Shown here: positions 59,150 through 64,000 of the stretch, piece after piece
Layout of the letters: each line of letters begins with the position of its first letter
Position numbering within the stretch: position 1 is the stretch's first letter
Assembly (NCBI GenBank): GCA_963597355.1
Contig: CAVBPR010000002.1
Location: forward strand, 1-64,000
From: UMGS1766 sp963597355
Lineage (GTDB): Bacteria > Bacillota > Clostridia > Oscillospirales > Oscillospiraceae
Direction: 5' to 3'
DNA length: 64,000 nucleotides
Translations under genes and position numbers: made by a program
The notes under the pieces: generated by a model
Database searches by the model: none
Seen by the model: only the letters and a program-made list of their open reading frames with translations
What the model was told of the DNA's origin: nothing

Positions 59150-59608
59150 TTATAACCGAAGTCCTTTGATGTCCTTGATACGGGACAAAATGATATTGCA
59201 GCTGCAGCTGAGCACACCGGGCAAGGTATCCATGACGGTGTGCAGAAAATGCTCCATTTCCTCCGAGGAAGCGGCAACGGCGTGAACATGCAGTTTATCC
59301 TTTCCGGTTACACGGTATATCTGCGTGACCGTTTCGTTTTGATTCAGTATCTCTGTAACTTCGCTCAGGGAGCTTGGAGTTGTTTCAATCTCAAAATAGC
59401 AGGACACAGCGCCACTGATTTTTTGAGGATTGATTACTGTTGTATATTCCTCAATAATTCCTTTCTGTTCAAGCGCTTGGATTCTCGATTTTACTGCAAC
59501 GCGGGAAATACCGATTTGTTCTCCAATATCAGAATAGGAAATACGGGCATTTTCTACCAGTAATCCTACGATTTTTTGATCTAACTCGTCCAGTCCGTCT
59601 AAATACAT
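59150..59608 (-). CDS. Lrp/AsnC family transcriptional regulator
   Basis: 152 residues: N-terminal helix-turn-helix (LDQKIVGLLVENARISYSDIGEQIGISRVAVKSRIQALEQ-type, residues 8-48), then the RAM ligand-binding domain (VSCYFEIETTP; VTQIYRVTGKDKLHVHAV). It senses amino acids or related compounds. GGAGG lies 7 nt before the ATG. Its promoter is back to back with that of the second MATE gene, which is the likely target, besides self-control. Confidence 0.88.
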   Translation of the reverse strand: MYLDGLDELDQKIVGLLVENARISYSDIGEQIGISRVAVKSRIQALEQKGIIEEYTTVINPQKISGAVSCYFEIETTPSSLSEVTEILNQNETVTQIYRVTGKDKLHVHAVAASSEEMEHFLHTVMDTLPGVLSCSCNIILSRIKDIKGLRL

Positions 59609-59650
59609 AGATTATTCCTCCACGAATATCGGTTTGACCATTACCATGGC

Positions 59651-59679
59651 ATAATAACAGCTTGCTTTCCAAAAGTAAA
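59651..59679 (-). promoter_or_regulatory. Promoter of the Lrp gene
   Basis: On the minus strand TTTACT (59674-59679) and TATTAT (59651-59656) with 17-bp spacing. Confidence 0.5.
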
Positions 59680-59686
59680 TGCCCTG

Positions 59687-59715
59687 TTGAAAAACAAGAG
59701 AAAAACTGTTAGAAT
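59687..59715 (+). promoter_or_regulatory. Promoter of the second MATE gene
   Basis: TTGAAA at 59687-59692 and TAGAAT at 59710-59715 with 17-bp spacing and an extended TG. Its -35 is 7 bp from that of the divergent Lrp gene. Confidence 0.7.
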
Positions 59716-59758
59716 GATTACGAAATGTAAGCAACAAGTTGCGTTATGGATGGTAGCT

Positions 59759-61093
59759 ATGAATCGTGATTTAACAAAAGGATCTGTAACCAGTTCTATG
59801 CTGCTGTTTGCCGTTCCTATGATTGCAGGCGATCTTCTTCAGCAATGCTACAATATTGCGGACACCCTGATTGTCGGAAAATTTCTTGGACGAAATGCTC
59901 TTGCGGCAGTGGGGTCATCTTTTACGCTGATGACCTTCCTGATATCAATTATCCTTGGCCTATGCATGGGGAGTGGCGTTCTGTTCTCTATGCGTTATGG
60001 ACAACGGGACGAGAAGGCTCTTTGTGAAACTGTTTGCGCATCCTTTGCTTTTATTGCTGTTGTTACAGTGTTTTTAAATGTTCTGGTGTATGTCTGTTTG
60101 GGAAAACTCCGGGGGTTTCTTTGCGTTCCAGAGGAAGTTTGGGGAGATATGCATGAGTATTTGGTTGTCATTTTTATTGGAATTCCTGCTGTTTTCTTGT
60201 ATAACTTCTTTTCATCGTTTTTACGAGCGGTTGGAAATTCTGTCATTCCGCTGACTTTTTTAGCTTTTTCAGCGGTACTGAATATTGGGCTTGATCTCTG
60301 GTTTGTGATTGGATTGAACTGGGGTGTCACCGGGGCTGCAATAGCTACCGTAATTGCGCAGTATGTTTCCGGTGTCGGGATCTTAATTTACGCAATCCTG
60401 CGTTTTTCGCAGGTACAGTCCATTTGGAGACTTCAGTTTTTGCGGAGGGAACGCATTGGCGAGGTCATTTCTTTCTCCATGTTAACTTGTGTTCAGCAAT
60501 CCATCATGAACCTGGGAATTCTTATGGTTCAGGGTCTTGTAAACAGTTTTGGCTCTGTTGTGATGGCGGCCTTTGCTGCAGCTGTAAAAATTGATGCATT
60601 TGCATATATGCCGGCGCAGGATTTTGGGAATGCCTTTTCTACATTTATCGCGCAAAACTATGGAGCAAAGAAACGTGACCAAATTCGTGCCGGACTAAAA
60701 ACGGCAGTGTGCATTTCTATGGTTTTTTGCGTGAGTATATCGGCTCTTATTTATGTATTTGCGAAGCCGCTTATGGCAATTTTTGTGGATGCGGAAGAAG
60801 TCGAAGTTATTTTGGAGGGCGTGCGCTATTTGAGAACAGAAGGGGCATTTTACTGTGGTATTGGCTGTCTATTCCTGCTTTACGGATTGTTTCGCGCAAT
60901 TGGAAAGCCGGGAATGAGCGTTGTCCTCACGATTATCTCGTTGGGCACTCGTGTTGCGCTGGCATATCTTCTGTCTGCCATACCTGCCGTCGGTGTAGTC
61001 GGCATCTGGTGGTCGGTTCCGATTGGGTGGTTTTTGGCGGATCTTGTTGGTCTGCTTTATTTTAAGAGAAAGCGAGAAGTGTTGTTGCCCTGA
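59759..61093 (+). CDS. MATE family efflux transporter
   Basis: 444-residue polytopic pump related to the one at 51.6 kb: it opens DLTKGSVTSSMLLFAVPMIAGD and contains LLQQCYNIADTLIVGKFLG, so the two are distant paralogues with the same LLQQCYN-ADT motif. The open frame starts at 59687, inside the promoter, so the ATG at 59759 is chosen. It is divergent from an Lrp regulator, which suggests ligand-induced export, perhaps of an amino acid or peptide-like compound; that is inference. No clear terminator follows. Confidence 0.88.
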   Translation: MNRDLTKGSVTSSMLLFAVPMIAGDLLQQCYNIADTLIVGKFLGRNALAAVGSSFTLMTFLISIILGLCMGSGVLFSMRYGQRDEKALCETVCASFAFIAVVTVFLNVLVYVCLGKLRGFLCVPEEVWGDMHEYLVVIFIGIPAVFLYNFFSSFLRAVGNSVIPLTFLAFSAVLNIGLDLWFVIGLNWGVTGAAIATVIAQYVSGVGILIYAILRFSQVQSIWRLQFLRRERIGEVISFSMLTCVQQSIMNLGILMVQGLVNSFGSVVMAAFAAAVKIDAFAYMPAQDFGNAFSTFIAQNYGAKKRDQIRAGLKTAVCISMVFCVSISALIYVFAKPLMAIFVDAEEVEVILEGVRYLRTEGAFYCGIGCLFLLYGLFRAIGKPGMSVVLTIISLGTRVALAYLLSAIPAVGVVGIWWSVPIGWFLADLVGLLYFKRKREVLLP

Positions 61094-61208
61094 TGAAGTG
61101 CGCAGGAAAAATTGTTGCTCGGAAATATTGACAGCGTCGGAATCTGTAAATCTGCAAAATATACATCTTCATTTTTTAGACGGATAAACATTTCTTGAAA
61201 TTGAGCGT

Positions 61209-61237
61209 TATAATATAAATGTTCAAGCGCTTAAACA
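61209..61237 (+). promoter_or_regulatory. -10 box and palindromic operator of the ArsR gene
   Basis: TATAAT at 61209-61214 with no good -35 at the right distance. Just downstream, TGTTCAAGCGCTTAAACA (61220-61237) is an 18-bp palindrome with one mismatched pair. Its TTCAA half-sites resemble ArsR-type sites. A repressor here would block start of transcription. Confidence 0.55.
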
Positions 61238-61254
61238 GACGGGAGAATACTCCA

Positions 61255-61623
61255 ATGAAAGAAAATACAGCTACACCTTTTTGCAAAGAGGTAAGAAAAT
61301 TAGAAGAAGAGTTTAAAAACTGTCGGAAATTGCTTACGGCGGTCGGTGATGAGAACCGACAACATCTGCTTTGTGTCATGCTGAATTGTCCGGTTGAAGG
61401 TGCACGCGTGACAGAGATTACAGAGACGACCCATCTTTCAAGACCTGCGGTATCTCATCACATGCAGATATTGAAAGATGCCGGCATCGTGAAGTCCCGT
61501 AAGGAAGGCACCTTTGTATATTATTACCTTGATCCGGACGATAATCAGATTACACTGCTTTCGTCACTGGTGGAACGCATGACAAAGATTATGGAGCAGC
61601 TTCCCGACAGAAGTGAACAGTAG
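61255..61623 (+). CDS. ArsR family winged-helix repressor
   Basis: 122 residues: helix-turn-helix in VTEITETTHLSRPAVSHHMQIL near residues 58-79 and wing KEGTFVYYYLDPDD near 88. The ELCVCD metal box of ArsR/SmtB proteins is absent, so it probably does not sense arsenic by that site; Cys at several positions may still matter. ATG at 61255 is chosen because ATG at 61219 lies in the operator; GGGAG precedes it. It leads the three-gene cassette. Confidence 0.86.
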   Translation: MKENTATPFCKEVRKLEEEFKNCRKLLTAVGDENRQHLLCVMLNCPVEGARVTEITETTHLSRPAVSHHMQILKDAGIVKSRKEGTFVYYYLDPDDNQITLLSSLVERMTKIMEQLPDRSEQ

Positions 61624-61638
61624 ACAGGAGATAAATAT

Positions 61639-62382
61639 ATGATTCTATATTTTTCAGCTACGGGTAACAGCAAGTATGTGGCGCTCCGCATCGCAGAGAC
61701 TACCCATGATGAAATAGTAGCGATTACAGACTGCATCACTGACAACCGTTTTTCATTTGAAGATGAGCGGATTGGGATTGTAACTCCGACGTATTTTTGG
61801 GGTCTGCCGAGTATTGTAAATGATTTTTTGGAGAAAGCGGAGTTTCATGCGAATTATCTGTATTTTGTGGCAACCTATGGCACTACACCTGGAGCAATCG
61901 GAGCTTTGGCAAAAGAAGCAATCAGCAGCCGCGAGGTAGATGCATTATATTCTGTTCGTATGGTGGATACCTACACACCAATCTTTGATATTTCGACATC
62001 GGAGAAGCAGAATGCTTTTACGGCAAATACAGAGACAGAGATACAAAACATCATTCAATCCATCAATGAAAAATGCTGCAATAAGCGAATGATGCATTCC
62101 ACACCGACTTTTATTGTAAAGGCAATTGCACAGCCGATTTATAATCGGAGAGCAAGACGCACAAGTAGGCTCTCTGTGGATGAAAACTGTATCGGGTGCG
62201 GATTGTGTGCAAAAAAATGTCCGGTACAGGCAATTCAAATGCAGGAAGGAAAACCGGTCTGGGGGAAGGAAAAGTGTGTGATGTGCCTGGGGTGTCTGCA
62301 TCGATGTCCGAAATTTTCTATCCAGTGTGGAAACAAGACAAGAAAACATGGACAGTATACAAATCCGAATGTAAAAATCTGA
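61639..62382 (+). CDS. EFR1-type flavodoxin-ferredoxin fusion
   Basis: 247 residues: an N-terminal flavodoxin-like domain (MILYFSATGNSKYVALRIA, FMN loop; TPTYFWGLPSIVNDFLEKA near 50) and a C-terminal pair of [4Fe-4S] motifs, CIGCGLCAKKCP near 185 and CVMCLGCLHRCP near 210. It belongs to the EFR1 family, common in gut Clostridia, and is probably a one-protein electron carrier; the partner is unknown. It starts 15 nt after the ArsR stop and is followed 14 nt later by the dehydrogenase, so it is one operon. Confidence 0.86.
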   Translation: MILYFSATGNSKYVALRIAETTHDEIVAITDCITDNRFSFEDERIGIVTPTYFWGLPSIVNDFLEKAEFHANYLYFVATYGTTPGAIGALAKEAISSREVDALYSVRMVDTYTPIFDISTSEKQNAFTANTETEIQNIIQSINEKCCNKRMMHSTPTFIVKAIAQPIYNRRARRTSRLSVDENCIGCGLCAKKCPVQAIQMQEGKPVWGKEKCVMCLGCLHRCPKFSIQCGNKTRKHGQYTNPNVKI

Positions 62383-62396
62383 AGAGTGGCGATGAG

Positions 62397-63158
62397 ATGA
62401 ATATAGCAGTGATAACAGGGGCATCATCAGGGCTTGGAGTGAAATTCCTGGATGCAATTGTAAAAAAATATCCCAATCTCGACGAATATTGGATTATAGC
62501 CAGACGAAAGGACCGATTGAAAAGGTTGGCAAAGAAATATGCACCGAAAAAAATCGTGCCGATTGAAGCCGATCTTTCGGATGAAAAAGCATACGCAAGA
62601 ATTGCAGACAAATTCAATGCAGAACAGCCCATCGTCAAAGTTTTTATCAACAATGCAGGATATGAGAGATCCGGAGCGTTTTCTTCCATGCTGGAAAAAG
62701 ACATTCTGAATATGATTTCCGTGAATATAAAAGGAATGACAATGCTGCAAAGAATATGTCTGCCCTATATGCAGGCGGGCAGTTTCAGTGTCATTACTTG
62801 TTCGGTTTCTGCTTTTGTGCCGGTGCCGAATCAAACGATATATGCGGCATCTAAAAAGTACGTCTATTATTTTGGTAAAGCCTTGCGGGAGGAACTTCTG
62901 GCAAAGAAAATAAATGTGTTGCTTCTGTGCCCGGGAAATATGGACACGGAAATGAATCCGAGAGGACAGGGTAGACAAAGCCAGAAGATAAACGGCCTGC
63001 CGTTTTTGAACATGGACAAGCTGACATGGAAGGCATTGGAATTAGCAGAAAAGGGGAAAAGTGTTTATACTCCCGGCTGGTTTTATAAAGGATACCGAAT
63101 GGCTGCAAAGCTTATTCCATCGGCGTGGATGCTGAAAATAGTCAAAAATTTTTATTGA
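62397..63158 (+). CDS. Short-chain dehydrogenase/reductase
   Basis: 253-residue NAD(P)-dependent oxidoreductase: TGASSGLG (cofactor loop near 9-16), NNAGYERSG near 87, catalytic S in TCSVSAF near 136 and Y-x3-K in YAASKKY near 149. ATG at 62397 starts the typical NIAVITGASSG; the longer frame into the previous gene is a shadow. A 60-base line inside it (62461-62520) has only 22 G+C, against about half elsewhere. The substrate is unknown. Confidence 0.87.
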   Translation: MNIAVITGASSGLGVKFLDAIVKKYPNLDEYWIIARRKDRLKRLAKKYAPKKIVPIEADLSDEKAYARIADKFNAEQPIVKVFINNAGYERSGAFSSMLEKDILNMISVNIKGMTMLQRICLPYMQAGSFSVITCSVSAFVPVPNQTIYAASKKYVYYFGKALREELLAKKINVLLLCPGNMDTEMNPRGQGRQSQKINGLPFLNMDKLTWKALELAEKGKSVYTPGWFYKGYRMAAKLIPSAWMLKIVKNFY

Positions 63159-63162
63159 GAAG

Positions 63163-63196
63163 ATGAGCCTGAACTTTTTGAGTCAGGCTCATTTTT
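63163..63196 (+). terminator. Terminator after the SDR gene
   Basis: ATGAGCCTGA (63163-63172) pairs with TCAGGCTCAT (63183-63192) around a 10-nt loop, then TTTTT. Confidence 0.9.
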
Positions 63197-63651
63197 ATAT
63201 CCTCGTATCGGTAAATGGCAGGGGGATGAAAAAATCCATGCCCACCTAAAACTTAGTACAAAGTCCACTAATAGCGTCACGATTAAGAATATTCTGTGCC
63301 TCATCCATAAAGGACTGGAGTTTGTTCTGAAAGCGAAAGGCTTTACAGTCTGATGCCTTCCTGTCTAGTTTATTGCAGAAAAAGACGCAGTTGGAACAGT
63401 GAAACGAAAACTCTAATATACCACAGGGTACAAAAGCAGCTTGCTCATTTGGTCGATCTGGCCAAAGACAAGCTGTTTTATCTTTGAAGATGGCTTCTTC
63501 GTGGGCATATGCAGTGAAAATTTCTTCTTTCTTTTGGTCTGTGTGCAGGATGATTCTTTCTTATGCCGCTGTTAAAATTGCACTATAAAGAACGATAAGT
63601 TCAAAGCGCGATTCATCACAATAGACAATAAGTTAGGAAAGGATGACAGAT
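63197..63651. other. Non-genic stretch, possible degenerate sequence
   Basis: No recognised gene in these 455 bases. On the minus strand one frame is free of stops from 63560 down to 63246 (105 codons including TAG) but has no normal start after its upstream stop and matches no family I know; its Cys-rich middle is unusual. On the plus strand TATAAA at 63584-63589 could be a weak -10 for the next gene. The stretch may be a recombination scar at the edge of the low-G+C cassette. Confidence 0.4.
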
Positions 63652-64000
63652 ATGGCAATGATGTACCCCCATCTGTTCTCACCGCTGACCATCCGCGGCA
63701 AGACCTACCGCAACCGGATTTTGGTCTCGCCCATCGGACCGGAGATCCCCAACGAAGGCGAAGGCGGCGTGATGTCCGATCAGGTGATTGACTTTTACCA
63801 CAGCGTCGCCCATGGCGGCTGCGCAAGAGTGGTATCCGGCGAGAATGATGTGATCTATGGTGGCGCCGTCCACGGCATCTGGGCCTATTGCGAGGGTAAC
63901 CCGACAGAGGCATTCAAGGACAGCGTTCGCCGCTATGCCAAGGCGTGCCACGACGAGGGCGCGCTGGCATTTACCTCTTTTGGACACATGGGCGTGTTTG
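63652..64000 (+). CDS. NADH:flavin oxidoreductase, old yellow enzyme family (partial)
   Basis: The first 116 residues of a TIM-barrel flavoenzyme that leaves the window at its 3' end. The N-terminus YPHLFSPLTIRGKTYRNRIL with VSPIGPE, then HSVAHGGCARVVSGEND, matches the old yellow enzyme and 2,4-dienoyl-CoA reductase family. Substrate unknown; some members act on bile acids or enoates. AGGAAAGGATG precedes ATG. Its G+C is high (38 of 60 in 63721-63780), unlike the preceding cassette. Confidence 0.8.
   Translation, partial: MAMMYPHLFSPLTIRGKTYRNRILVSPIGPEIPNEGEGGVMSDQVIDFYHSVAHGGCARVVSGENDVIYGGAVHGIWAYCEGNPTEAFKDSVRRYAKACHDEGALAFTSFGHMGVF

Noticed and set aside
61128..61160. TTGACA at 61128 as a promoter for ArsR
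   Set aside because: No -10 box at 16-18 bp spacing; the nearest are 12, 21 and 26 bp away.
1..64000. CRISPR array, tRNA or rRNA genes, intact insertion sequence
   Set aside because: No regularly spaced repeats, cloverleaf-like gaps, rRNA-like stretches or transposase genes were seen; nearly all space is filled by recognised protein genes.

Overview
The window is a stretch of a Gram-positive anaerobe of the class Clostridia. The best fit is the Oscillospirales (Oscillospiraceae or Butyricicoccaceae type), but the exact genus is inferred and not certain. Supporting features are an IspH fused to ribosomal protein S1, the RemA-Gmk-RpoZ-PriA-Def-Fmt-RsmB-RlmN-PrpC-PrkC-RsgA-ThiN run, the TIGR03960/TIGR03936 radical-SAM pair, the sporulation protein YtfJ/GerW beside a DUF2953 protein, CdaA/CdaR, and frequent TTG/GTG starts behind strong AGGAGG-type ribosome binding sites. 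Almost every gene is on the plus strand; only three regulators (Crp/Fnr, Rrf2, Lrp) are on the minus strand.

Layout. 1-5.6 kb: thioesterase, pyruvate kinase, radical-SAM pair, ribosomal protein L19. 5.6-10.6 kb: RbgA, RNase HII, YraN, dipeptidase, threonine synthase, metallophosphoesterase, mostly overlapping end to end. 10.7-17.2 kb: protein quality control (trigger factor, ClpP, ClpX, Lon) and the GTPase EngB. 17.3-22.4 kb: site-2 protease, ScpA/ScpB, DUF2953, YtfJ, a DacB-type carboxypeptidase, RluB. 22.5-29.3 kb: RpiR regulator, a flavoprotein, Cmk, PlsC, IspH-S1, IspD, IspF. 29.4-33.6 kb: c-di-AMP synthase with its regulator, then DUF5685, a DnaJ protein and a small membrane protein. 33.7-46.5 kb: a long operon for nucleotide, translation and Ser/Thr-kinase functions. 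46.5-51.5 kb: Crp/Fnr regulator divergent from leuCDB, then an aminotransferase. 51.5-55.8 kb: MATE pump, PurB, AI-2E family permease. 55.8-59.1 kb: Rrf2 regulator divergent from cysK, followed by metY. 59.1-61.1 kb: Lrp regulator divergent from a second MATE pump. 61.2-63.2 kb: a low-G+C ArsR / flavodoxin-ferredoxin / short-chain dehydrogenase cassette. 63.2-63.65 kb: non-genic, possibly scarred DNA. 63.65-64 kb: start of a G+C-rich old-yellow-enzyme gene.

Most of the window is ordinary core genome. The most interesting part is the sulfur-assimilation region at 55.8-58 kb. The divergent Rrf2/cysK promoters are spanned by an inverted repeat. The cysK leader carries a 13-codon reading frame ending Arg-Arg-Cys-Arg-Cys. 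The metY promoter has a perfect palindrome over its -10 box, and its leader holds two overlapping small reading frames that also contain cysteine codons. This reads like a two-layer cysteine circuit: a repressor at the promoter plus translation-based sensing in the leader. The second layer is inference.

Other notable points are a possible internal translation start that would release free S1 from the IspH-S1 fusion, an RNase HII lacking the Arg of its GRG motif, a 121-bp dacB/rluB overlap, a Crp-type palindrome over the regulator's own promoter, and a compositional contrast between leuCDB (G+C-rich), its neighbours, and the ArsR cassette (A+T-rich). No tRNA, rRNA, CRISPR array or intact insertion sequence was seen.
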